Assembly: GCF_022565475.1 (NCBI RefSeq)
Contig: NZ_JAIUMR010000002.1
Span: 248,001-312,000 of the forward strand
Origin: Aliidiomarina sp.
GTDB taxonomy: Bacteria > Pseudomonadota > Gammaproteobacteria > Enterobacterales > Alteromonadaceae
Direction of reading: 5' to 3'
DNA: 64,000 bases
The notes under the pieces were generated by a model. It was not told the origin of the DNA, did not search any database, and saw nothing but the letters and a program-made list of their open reading frames with translations. Position numbers and translations under genes: made by a program. Positions 50,498 through 58,930 of this stretch are shown in pieces. How positions within the stretch are numbered: the first letter of the stretch is position 1; every line of letters starts with the position of its first letter.

Positions 50498-52932
50498 GAA
50501 GACTACCGCTGTGGCAACGGCTTAGTGTGCAAATCACGGTACCGATTCTGTTGCTCATTACGCTGTCATTTATGAGCATGACGTACTTTTTATCGCGTGA
50601 TCAACAAGCCGATGCCTATGCGCGCGCTGAAATCGAATTGCGCTCGATGTTAGTGGTCGCCCAAGGCTCACTGAATCGAATTATGTCGCTTGACCGCCCC
50701 GACTCCGTTGCTGAAATACTTAGCGAGATGTACGTCCATCCGCGGATTCGTAATGCTGCAATTATCGACTCAGATTTTCAACTGATGCACTATTATGTTG
50801 TCAATCAAATACGTCCTGAGTTGCAAAAGTTTGTTGGCGAGTTATCTCACGAAGCTTTAGGTAGAGCTTTTCAGACAGGAATGACCATTATTGAGTATCA
50901 CCCGGAGCATAAACACTTTCTGGCACTGGTGCCAATATTACCCGGGGCCGTTCTTGATGCGGGGCTTACCCGCAATGTGTTGGTGCTCGAGTATGCGTAT
51001 GACCATGAAGCAATTGGCTTACATACCTTTGATGTTCGCGATAACCTGCTGATCTTCGGCCTTCTCGTCGGTCTCGGTTTCTTACTGTGGTTAGGCTTGT
51101 ATCTTGGTGTAAACCGACCGATTCGGGCGATGGTGCAAGCCTCCTCTCAGCTCGCGCAGCGCCAACCGATCAGTATAACATTAAGTAAGCGTTATTATAA
51201 CGAGCTCGGTGTACTCTCGCGGGCGCTGCAAAAGGCTGCAAAAGCTAGGGATCGCTATGAGCGAGACTTGCAGCGGCTTTCCAGTGCAGTAGAGCAAAGC
51301 AGCGACAGTATATTGATTACCGACCTAGACGGCAAAATCGAGTATGTGAACCAAGCGTTTTTAGAAAGCACGGGCTATTCTCGGGTCGAACTGATTGGCG
51401 AGAACCCAAATGTATTGGCGTCTGGACGCACGCCAGCGGCCACCTATGAAAGTTTATGGCAGACATTGCGAGCAGGAGAAACCTGGCGTGGGGAATTGTT
51501 TAATCAAACACGTGACGGAACTGAATTACGCGAATGGGTGACGATTTCTCCCTTGCGCAATGAGCACGGTGAAATCAATTATTATCTAGCGACGAAGCAG
51601 AATATCACCGAGAAACGCGCTTCCGAGGAACGGATTCATTTTCTTGCTTATTTTGACCAATTAACGGGGCTCGCCAATCGAGCATTAATAAAAGACCTGC
51701 TCGATCAGTTTATTGCGGAAGGTTCGAAAAGCCATCAGGGCGCAATTCTTCTGTTTGATTTAGACGGTATGCAACGTCTCAATGATGTGCGTGGTTTTGA
51801 GTTTGGTGATCAAGCGTTACTGACCGTCAGTGAGCGTCTTAAACGCGGGATTGACGGCTTTCATGGGGCGCAGCTTGGCAACCTCGGCGGTGATTTATTT
51901 GTCGTGTTGCTGCCACCGAAATTTCCTTGCCAGGAGGTAAATCGTATTGCCGGCGACCTCGCTGAACGCTTGTTGGCCAGTATCGCGGAGCCGATGTCCA
52001 TTAATGACGAGCCAGTGACACTGACCGCCAGCGCCGGATTAATTTATTACCCACATGCGCAAACGAATGCAGAGGAACTGTTGCGGTACACAGAGACGGC
52101 CGTGTTTAAATCGAAACAGGCGGGTGGTAATCGCTGCACAGCCTATAGCGCAGATCTCAGCGCAGAAATTGAAACTCATTTTAACATTGACCGAGATCTG
52201 CGTGCAGCAATCGGTACCGAGCAACTGCAACTTTACGTTCAGCCAAAACATTTAGTGACCGGCGAAATGGTTGGTGTGGAAGTTCTGTGTCGGTGGCAGC
52301 ATCCAGAGCGCGGCTTTATTCCGCCAGATGTCTTTATCGCGGTTGCCGAAAAGTCTTCGTTAATCGTTAAACTCGGAGATTGGATTCAAGCGGAATCACT
52401 GCGCTTACTGGCAAACTTGCCAGCGCCCCTGAATTTAGCCTTAAACATTAGTCCTCGGCAGTTCCGTCAGGAAGAATTTTCGACGCGATTGCAACAAGAT
52501 CTTGAGTTGTCGGGTGCCGATCCGAAACGATTAACCATTGAGGTGACTGAAAACCTGCTCTTGGATGATGTCCATGCGGTGAGTGCAAAAATGCGCGAAT
52601 TAAGTCGCCGTGGTATTGAGTTCTCCATTGATGATTTCGGTACCGGCTACTCGTCACTGAGTTACTTGAGTGACTTACCTCTGCAAGAGCTAAAAATTGA
52701 TCGCCATTTTGTTATGGGCATTGGCAATCCGCGCCAAGAAAAAATTGTCGACATGGTTATTTCAATGAGCGAGCACATGAATCTTCGCGTTGTCGCAGAA
52801 GGTGTCGAAACGAAAGAGCAGGTTGACTACCTGCTCGCCGAGTCTCCGCAAATCATTTGCCAAGGCTACTATTTCTCGAAGCCGTTGCCGGTTCAAAATT
52901 TATCAGATTATATACACCATACTATGTCTTGA
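50494..52932 (+). CDS. HAMP-PAS-GGDEF-EAL membrane sensor, likely c-di-GMP phosphodiesterase
   Basis: An 812-aa inner-membrane regulator. Membrane span about 13-33, periplasmic domain about 34-185, second span about 186-210, HAMP about 211-262, PAS about 265-385 (LITDLDGKIEYVNQAFLEST), GGDEF about 390-555 and EAL about 560-805. The GGDEF signature is NLGGDLF: the catalytic Glu is lost, so it is probably not a cyclase. The EAL domain reads EVLCRW (Ala to Val, tolerated in other enzymes) and keeps EVTENLL, SIDDFGTGYSSL, KIDRHF and AEGVET, so hydrolysis of c-di-GMP is expected. It overlaps by four bases the lipoprotein gene upstream, likely its ligand-binding partner. Confidence 0.9.
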   Translation: MRRLPLWQRLSVQITVPILLLITLSFMSMTYFLSRDQQADAYARAEIELRSMLVVAQGSLNRIMSLDRPDSVAEILSEMYVHPRIRNAAIIDSDFQLMHYYVVNQIRPELQKFVGELSHEALGRAFQTGMTIIEYHPEHKHFLALVPILPGAVLDAGLTRNVLVLEYAYDHEAIGLHTFDVRDNLLIFGLLVGLGFLLWLGLYLGVNRPIRAMVQASSQLAQRQPISITLSKRYYNELGVLSRALQKAAKARDRYERDLQRLSSAVEQSSDSILITDLDGKIEYVNQAFLESTGYSRVELIGENPNVLASGRTPAATYESLWQTLRAGETWRGELFNQTRDGTELREWVTISPLRNEHGEINYYLATKQNITEKRASEERIHFLAYFDQLTGLANRALIKDLLDQFIAEGSKSHQGAILLFDLDGMQRLNDVRGFEFGDQALLTVSERLKRGIDGFHGAQLGNLGGDLFVVLLPPKFPCQEVNRIAGDLAERLLASIAEPMSINDEPVTLTASAGLIYYPHAQTNAEELLRYTETAVFKSKQAGGNRCTAYSADLSAEIETHFNIDRDLRAAIGTEQLQLYVQPKHLVTGEMVGVEVLCRWQHPERGFIPPDVFIAVAEKSSLIVKLGDWIQAESLRLLANLPAPLNLALNISPRQFRQEEFSTRLQQDLELSGADPKRLTIEVTENLLLDDVHAVSAKMRELSRRGIEFSIDDFGTGYSSLSYLSDLPLQELKIDRHFVMGIGNPRQEKIVDMVISMSEHMNLRVVAEGVETKEQVDYLLAESPQIICQGYYFSKPLPVQNLSDYIHHTMS

Positions 52933-52942
52933 TTAGTGAGGC

Positions 52943-54136
52943 TTACCTTCGAGTTTCTTTAGCTGCTTGGAACGTCGGTAACGCCATAGCTTGACCTTGA
53001 GCGACAACGTGTCTACCACGACTCCAGACATGCTCGACTTTTAAAGTCTTGCTCTCCATTAAGACAATATCGGCATCATAGTTTGGTACAAGTCGACCTT
53101 TGCGTTTCAAGCCCAAGTATCGAGCTGCATTTGTACTAACAGCGTGCGCCGCAACTGGAAGACTGATGTTGTAGTCGAGTACGGCGCTGACGAAAGCAGA
53201 GTATAGGCTACTCACTCTCCCGACTTGCAGTCCAACTAAGTTTCCGTGTTTATCAAAATCAGGCAGGCTTGCGTTCCCGTCAGAACTGAACGAGATTTGT
53301 TTAAAGTCTAATCCGTCCTCTAAGGCAGTGGCCAATGCGTGAGCAGCAGTGAGTTCTCCTTGAGAGACCAGTTCTGGAGTGGTACTGGCGGTAACATCGA
53401 GTACCACCCCATTCTTTGCGAGATCGTAACCATTGCGAAGTAGCTCAACTGAGCGGTTCATGTGCGTTGGATAGAACTGCGTTACCGGAACTGGATAGTT
53501 TTGAATAACCTGCCGAATCAAATCTAGTTTTTCACGGCCCTCACCAACATGCAGGAAAACGATGCCTCGCTTTCCTGCAAGCATACCTCCAACTCGAGCG
53601 TCGGAAGCAAGGCGAGCAAGTTCGTGCATACTCGGGTGAGATCCACGATGATCGGCAATAGCGACCTCACCGACACCGATGAATTTATCAATCAATAAAA
53701 TGTCTTCGCGCACGGAACTAAGTACGGTTTTTACCGGAAATTCATAAGAGCCTGTGTAGCAATAGACAGAGACTCCTTCATGATCCAACGCATGCGCTTT
53801 TGCCAGAAGATCCGGCAAGCTGCGTGTTGTTGCGTCGGTTCCAAGACCGGCAACTAGTGTTGTAACACCATATAAAATTGCTTCCGTGAGTTCCATCTCC
53901 GGTGTTCGTGTGTGAAATCCACCTTCACCGCCACCACCAGTAATATGGGCCAACGGGTCTACGAATCCCGGTAACGCAATCATTCCGTTTGCGTCAATTA
54001 ATGTTACGTTAACTCCTATCGAAGAGAGCGAAATAGCTGATCCGATAGCAGCGATGCGTCCATCGCAGATGAGAATATCTTGGTAGCCTACATCTTCCGG
54101 CGCAAATACGTGCGCGTTCTTAATTAAAGTGAGCAT
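52943..54136 (-). CDS. iadA: Isoaspartyl (beta-aspartyl) dipeptidase
   Basis: Amidohydrolase-fold enzyme of 397 aa that cleaves beta-aspartyl dipeptides. The signature GGGGEGGFHTRTPEM (Glu71) is that of IadA. Expected metal ligands: His64, Glu157 (Lys in E. coli), His196 (FLHVGEG), His225 (PTHMNR) and Asp286 (SSDGNAS) are present. The first histidine of the HxH motif is a leucine here (VDPLAH; Leu62), where E. coli has VDQHVH. It is four bases downstream of a permease gene and in the same operon as a TonB receptor, opposite a secreted cyanophycinase whose product, beta-Asp-Arg, is a substrate type for this family. I infer the final, cytoplasmic step of cyanophycin use. Confidence 0.9.
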   Translation of the reverse strand: MLTLIKNAHVFAPEDVGYQDILICDGRIAAIGSAISLSSIGVNVTLIDANGMIALPGFVDPLAHITGGGGEGGFHTRTPEMELTEAILYGVTTLVAGLGTDATTRSLPDLLAKAHALDHEGVSVYCYTGSYEFPVKTVLSSVREDILLIDKFIGVGEVAIADHRGSHPSMHELARLASDARVGGMLAGKRGIVFLHVGEGREKLDLIRQVIQNYPVPVTQFYPTHMNRSVELLRNGYDLAKNGVVLDVTASTTPELVSQGELTAAHALATALEDGLDFKQISFSSDGNASLPDFDKHGNLVGLQVGRVSSLYSAFVSAVLDYNISLPVAAHAVSTNAARYLGLKRKGRLVPNYDADIVLMESKTLKVEHVWSRGRHVVAQGQAMALPTFQAAKETRR

Positions 54137-54140
54137 GGGT

Positions 54141-55595
54141 TTAATATCCTATGAGAACGGCGATAATGACAAAGGCAGTTGCCATGCCTGCGAGGAGCAA
54201 TTGAAACTTCCATATAGCTTTCAACCAACTCGCCCAATCGAGCTTGACTGCACCAAGACAGCCGATTAATGCTGCGGATGTAGGAACAATGATATTAGTA
54301 AGACCATCACCAAGCTGAAATGCAAGTACTGCGGTTTGACGACTAATTCCAACTAAGTCTGCCAAAGGTGCCATGATCGGCATCGTTAATGCCGCTTGCC
54401 CCGAGCCCGAAGTCATAAAGAAGTTAAACGTGCCTTGAAAAAATAACATACTGACTGCTGCAAATGGTTCAGTAAGTTGTCCTAATCCATTTCCAGCAAA
54501 GTGTAATATGGTATTTAGAGTAGATGGCTCTGTTGGTTCATTGCCGCCAAGGACAAGTATAATTCCTTTCGCGAAGCCGACAATTAGTGCCGCTGGTAAT
54601 AGGTCTTGAGCTCCTCGAACAAAAGCTTGGGACATAGTATTAGCAGAGAATCTGCGGCCGACAACAGCAACGATGCCAATAATTATGCCGATCACGAAGA
54701 ACTGACTAGCGAGTTCTGGAATGTAGTAACCGCGAGCGACCACTCCCCAAATTACCCAAACGAGGCCCAAGCTAAACAGACTTAGAATGACAATATCGAG
54801 TCGAGTAAACGAGATTTCGGGGGCCATTTTATCCGTGTCCGCCGCTGAGAGGTGAGGCGTTGGCGAACGATGTCTAGCTGCATAGCACAACGTAAAACCA
54901 ATACCAATGCTCGTGAGAAAAAACCATAGAAGCATACGATAGCCTGCACCAGACAGAAGCGGAACGTCAGCTATTCCCTGCGCAATTGCGACGCTGAATG
55001 GATTCATCCAAGAAGTGGCGAATCCAATTTGAGTCGCGACATATGTAACCAGAACGACTGTGACTTTATCGTATCCAAGCTTGGTCATGACGGGTAGTAA
55101 TACCAGGCAGAATGCAATTGCTTCCTCGCCCATCCCAAAGATCGCTCCTCCAAGTGAAAACACAGTAAAGATCAGAATTAAAAAAATTTGTTGGTAACTT
55201 TGAGTGCGTTGAATCAGAGTTAATATACCCCGTTCAACACTTGACGTTTGAACTATAATTCCGAAAGCTCCCCCGACAATTAAAATGAAAGCCATCACAC
55301 CAATAGCGCTGCCCCATTTTGTTCCCGACACAAGGCCTTCAAAAGGAATATTCGCGACACCAATTTCACCACCTTCTGCAAACCATGGTAAGGATGGCTG
55401 CCGTTCGGCCGATTGGTATGAATCCGGTATAAGAACCTCGCGAGATTGCACACCTTGAGATGTTTCTTGCTCTATGATCGCAGTACTAAAGTTACCAGCA
55501 GGAATGGTCCAATTTAGAACCACTGCTAACATAGCGACAAAAAACAAGATAACGAAAGTGTCAGGCACGCGCGAATGATTGGCCTGCTGAGTCAT
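54141..55595 (-). CDS. YfcC-family permease (C4-dicarboxylate carrier superfamily)
   Basis: Inner-membrane protein of 484 aa with about 12 hydrophobic spans. NWTIPAGNFS near the N-terminus, GGAFGIIVQTSSVERGI, GMGEEAIAFCLVLLPVM and GDGLTNIIVPTSAALIGCL are characteristic of the YfcC/DcuC-like group. E. coli YfcC has no firm substrate; other members are proposed to carry peptides, arginine/ornithine or dicarboxylates. Between a TonB receptor and a beta-aspartyl dipeptidase, import of beta-Asp-Arg dipeptides is the natural inference. Start ATG 55595 follows GAGGTAAG. Confidence 0.85.
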   Translation of the reverse strand: MTQQANHSRVPDTFVILFFVAMLAVVLNWTIPAGNFSTAIIEQETSQGVQSREVLIPDSYQSAERQPSLPWFAEGGEIGVANIPFEGLVSGTKWGSAIGVMAFILIVGGAFGIIVQTSSVERGILTLIQRTQSYQQIFLILIFTVFSLGGAIFGMGEEAIAFCLVLLPVMTKLGYDKVTVVLVTYVATQIGFATSWMNPFSVAIAQGIADVPLLSGAGYRMLLWFFLTSIGIGFTLCYAARHRSPTPHLSAADTDKMAPEISFTRLDIVILSLFSLGLVWVIWGVVARGYYIPELASQFFVIGIIIGIVAVVGRRFSANTMSQAFVRGAQDLLPAALIVGFAKGIILVLGGNEPTEPSTLNTILHFAGNGLGQLTEPFAAVSMLFFQGTFNFFMTSGSGQAALTMPIMAPLADLVGISRQTAVLAFQLGDGLTNIIVPTSAALIGCLGAVKLDWASWLKAIWKFQLLLAGMATAFVIIAVLIGY

Positions 55596-55634
55596 TACAA
55601 CTTACCTCGATGTCGTATGGCGGACTATGAATCT

Positions 55635-55660
55635 GCGAGGACCACGGGAGTGGTCCCCGC
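55635..55660 (-). terminator. Intercistronic hairpin between TonB receptor and permease genes
   Basis: On the minus-strand RNA an 11-bp stem (one G-U pair) with a UCCC tetraloop lies eight bases after the TonB receptor stop codon. No U run follows. It may be a partial terminator or an mRNA-stabilising end that keeps receptor mRNA higher than that of the downstream genes. Confidence 0.6.
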
Positions 55661-55667
55661 GATACAT

Positions 55668-58439
55668 TTAAAAACGATATGTCGCGCTTAAGCGATAGTA
55701 ACGACCCATCGTATCATGATTGAAGTGATCGACATTGGCGCTTGTTCCATAAGCAAACGGAGCTTGACGATCGAATAAGTTCTCAACGTTAAATCTCAAT
55801 GTTAGGTTTTCACTCAGATCATAGCCTAAGGTTGCATTGACTTTCGTCCAGCTGGGGACTTTTCGGTCGGCACTAATTCCAAGTCGCTCTAAGTCAGCTA
55901 CCCGGAATGCTTCGATATCGTCGTCATATCCACTTGTATATTGGATGCGAATGTTACCGAACCAATCATCGCGACTCCAACGCAGAGTATTAGTCAACAC
56001 CGTACGCGGATAGCGAAAACTGCCTGCTAACTGTTCAACATCTGCGTTCTGTGAGAGTTGGCGATCGAACTTTAACAGAACGGTTAAATCGACTAACCAT
56101 GTAAAACGTGCCACACCGTCAATATCGAAATAATGGGTGTAAGTTGCATCAATACCGCGCGTTTTCTGTGTACCAAGGTTCTCGAGTTGCAAGTGAACAT
56201 CTCCAGCGAGTCGGCTCGTTACGATGCCAACGCCGTTTGCATCACATTCTTCGAAGCCAATACCTTGACTTACTGTCGCTGGTAATTCACCGCAGAAGCG
56301 TAGACTAGGATCACTAAGGCTTCGTCTTAACAAAAATTCACCATCGACACCAACAATATTTTTGTGATCAAACTGCCAGTAATCCATAGTAAGCGTAATG
56401 TCGCGATTCACACTCCAAGCGAAACCCGCGCTGAAAGACTCAGAATCTTCCGCTTCTAAATTTTCGTTACCGAACACTTTGGTTAGAATATTGGTTTCAA
56501 TCTGTGTTTCGCCGCAATAGTTTCCTCGAAACTCATCTTTACACTCTAGGTTAAATGAGCTGAGTGTGATTTCAGCTCCAACTTGACTCAATGACGGAGC
56601 GCGAAATGATTGAGCCCAAGATGCGCGAGTAATGAAGTCGTCGGTTACTTGATAGCGTAGGCCAATTTTAGGATTAAATTCACCGCCAAAGTCGTCATAG
56701 TAATCGTAACGGCCAGCGATTTGAGCATCTAATTTTTCGGAAATCGGTACGAATAATTCAGCGAATGCAGCCCATTGACTCCGACTCGCTCGCGCTCCAG
56801 TAGAGCCGAACCCAATTACTCCCGGAGTGTAATTGTTTTCGAAGGTACCTCGCGCTAATGGATCTGGTGTGTCGGTCACCTCCTCGCGACGAGCTTCAAT
56901 ACCCACCGCAGCGGCTAGCGTGCCGTGAGAAAGCTCATATAGATCACCCGAGGTTCTAAAATCGATACTGTATAACTTTGAGAGCCCGTTTCGTGGTAAC
57001 TGCTCTTGCAGAAGATCTAAGACTTCAGAAGAATTTTCTGCTTGGCCACCAAATGGGTTGTACCATAGTCCGCCACTGCTTGGACTACAGGAAATGCTGC
57101 CGTCAGCGCATAGTTCACCAAATAGAGCTGCTTCAAAACGACTTCGATTATAGATGCCGGCTTCAGCGCGCTGCTCAGATCGCGATTCAGAGTATGTTCC
57201 GGCGGCTTCCCAGAACCAGCTACCCCAATTCCCCTCTAAACCGGAAACCAATCGTAAACTTTCGGTTTCGTTACTGATCGTGCGGCCGACAGGAAAACGG
57301 CCCCATCCGCGAATTTCTCCGAGCGGAGCTTCACCAATAGAATCCCAAAGATCGAGGAAGCGGTCGCGAAGCTCAGCCGGCATATTTGGATGGTCAAAGG
57401 CTACGTCATAACCGCTCCACGGCGCGGCCGTCGAGTTACTTGTGGCTTTGGTTTGGGTATACATGAATTCGTTAAACCAAGTCACTGAATCAAATTGATG
57501 CGTCAACATGAAGCCGGTGCCGATAGACTCTAGCGCAGTATAGGTGGGCATCACTGCATTTTGGTTATATTCGCAGTACTCACCAAAACTACCAACGTTA
57601 GCTAGCTCAGCAGGGCAGGTTGCTTCAACATAATCGTCATCATCAAAAAAACGAGTATTCCAACTCGGATAGATTCCTTGCTGACTTGGAAAAAAGCTAT
57701 TGGCTGTGCGACTACGATCGCGGTCAAAAAGTGGCTTTCGATCGTAATAGTCGAAAAATACAGTTACATTGGTGTCATTAAAGTTTCGGCCCGCAATTAT
57801 GTTTACATTTGCTTTCCCGTCGTCAGAACTTGCTTCTGAATTGCCGTAACTAACCGAAACTTCTGCACCTTCAAAATCACGTCGCAGAATGTAATTGATT
57901 ACGCCTGCGATGGCATCGGCGCCATAGGTTGCAGAGGCTCCGGTGGCAAGAATGTCAATTCGTTCAATTGCAGATAATGGGATGGAATTGATATCGACGA
58001 AGTTCTCAAAATTATTGGCAAATGAGCTTCCGCTCACGCGCCGGCCGTTAACTAGTGTAAGTGTTGAGGATGCTCCGAGACCGCGCAATGATGCTGCGGC
58101 TTGACCGACGGGCGAGTCCCCTTGCAATGCACCGCTGGCAAAGGTTGAAAAGCTTCCTTCACCGCCGCGAGTTTGGCCGACTTCACGAAGTAATTCGCTT
58201 ACAGTTGTCGCCGATGAGTTTCTGATATCGTCTTCACCAATTGATATCAATGGCTGAGCGCCTTCAAGATCGACGCCTCGTATTTGAGAACCGGTTACGA
58301 GAATCCTTTCGACACGTTCACTAGGTGGAGTTACTTCCTCTGCTTCACTTTCGTCATTCGCCCACGCTGAGTTCATCGCTAATACGAGAGCTGAAACTGT
58401 GAATCCAAGAGTTGGTTTTAATATTGTGTGGTTTTTCAT
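55668..58439 (-). CDS. Large TonB-dependent receptor, predicted peptide/cyanophycin-product uptake
   Basis: Outer-membrane receptor of 923 aa. The signal peptide ends NSAWA|ND. A TonB box (VERILVTGSQIRG, about 43-55) and a plug domain follow (about 60-185, LVNGRRVSGSS and GASATYGADAIAGVINYIL). The large barrel ends in YRLSATYRF. This is the long, xanthomonad/alteromonad type often used for carbohydrates or peptides rather than a siderophore type. Start ATG 58439 has AGAGG upstream. It heads an operon with a YfcC permease and isoaspartyl dipeptidase and is divergent from a cyanophycinase, so its cargo is probably cyanophycin fragments (inference). Confidence 0.88.
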   Translation of the reverse strand: MKNHTILKPTLGFTVSALVLAMNSAWANDESEAEEVTPPSERVERILVTGSQIRGVDLEGAQPLISIGEDDIRNSSATTVSELLREVGQTRGGEGSFSTFASGALQGDSPVGQAAASLRGLGASSTLTLVNGRRVSGSSFANNFENFVDINSIPLSAIERIDILATGASATYGADAIAGVINYILRRDFEGAEVSVSYGNSEASSDDGKANVNIIAGRNFNDTNVTVFFDYYDRKPLFDRDRSRTANSFFPSQQGIYPSWNTRFFDDDDYVEATCPAELANVGSFGEYCEYNQNAVMPTYTALESIGTGFMLTHQFDSVTWFNEFMYTQTKATSNSTAAPWSGYDVAFDHPNMPAELRDRFLDLWDSIGEAPLGEIRGWGRFPVGRTISNETESLRLVSGLEGNWGSWFWEAAGTYSESRSEQRAEAGIYNRSRFEAALFGELCADGSISCSPSSGGLWYNPFGGQAENSSEVLDLLQEQLPRNGLSKLYSIDFRTSGDLYELSHGTLAAAVGIEARREEVTDTPDPLARGTFENNYTPGVIGFGSTGARASRSQWAAFAELFVPISEKLDAQIAGRYDYYDDFGGEFNPKIGLRYQVTDDFITRASWAQSFRAPSLSQVGAEITLSSFNLECKDEFRGNYCGETQIETNILTKVFGNENLEAEDSESFSAGFAWSVNRDITLTMDYWQFDHKNIVGVDGEFLLRRSLSDPSLRFCGELPATVSQGIGFEECDANGVGIVTSRLAGDVHLQLENLGTQKTRGIDATYTHYFDIDGVARFTWLVDLTVLLKFDRQLSQNADVEQLAGSFRYPRTVLTNTLRWSRDDWFGNIRIQYTSGYDDDIEAFRVADLERLGISADRKVPSWTKVNATLGYDLSENLTLRFNVENLFDRQAPFAYGTSANVDHFNHDTMGRYYRLSATYRF

Positions 58440-58930
58440 ATCAAACCTCTGGCAATTCTGATGAATCGCTGCTTCGGGTTAAAAAACCTGAGGGTGCCAG
58501 CGATGTCATGATTAAGAATGCGTGTCATCGATGGATTACAGCGCGAAGTACACGAGGACGCATCCAGGACAACAAGAAACTAATTGCTAAAACTAAACAA
58601 CGATAGAATTGCGGATGTTCGAGCATTGGGCACGAGCAGGCCGCGGTAAAAAAGGTGTTTACCAGCGGTTCTTCCTATTCGTTCCACCACTCGGAGAGGT
58701 AGTAACTCCGATAATGATAGCTAGATAATTTTGCTGCCTTCTTCAACATGGTGTTGATAAATTCTCGCTATCTCAAAGTTTAACAAGCTCACGTCATCTT
58801 GTTTGGACAAGTAGACTGAAATGAGCGTTGACTTATTTAAAGATTTAGCATTAGTTTTAAAAAGAGTCAACATAAGTAGATTTTTTGTTATCACAACAAG
58901 CGATTGTGTCGTTAATATTCGGAGTAAGCA
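58440..58930. promoter_or_regulatory. Divergent control region (491 bp) of the cyanophycin locus
   Basis: No conserved gene is seen. A short inverted repeat CGGGTTAAAAAACCTG lies at 58475-58490 in the leader of the TonB receptor gene and could bind a regulator. Two small open frames exist: 37 codons on the plus strand (58615-58728) and 50 codons on the minus strand (58873-58721). Neither has a ribosome site. The stretch is AT-rich near the cyanophycinase start. Promoters of both divergent units must lie here, but I cannot fix them confidently. No regulator gene is in the locus. Confidence 0.5.

Noticed and set aside
58721-58873. 50-codon minus-strand frame in the cyanophycin control region as a gene
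   Set aside because: Composition looks protein-like, but there is no ribosome site and no family; kept only as a note in the intergenic entry.
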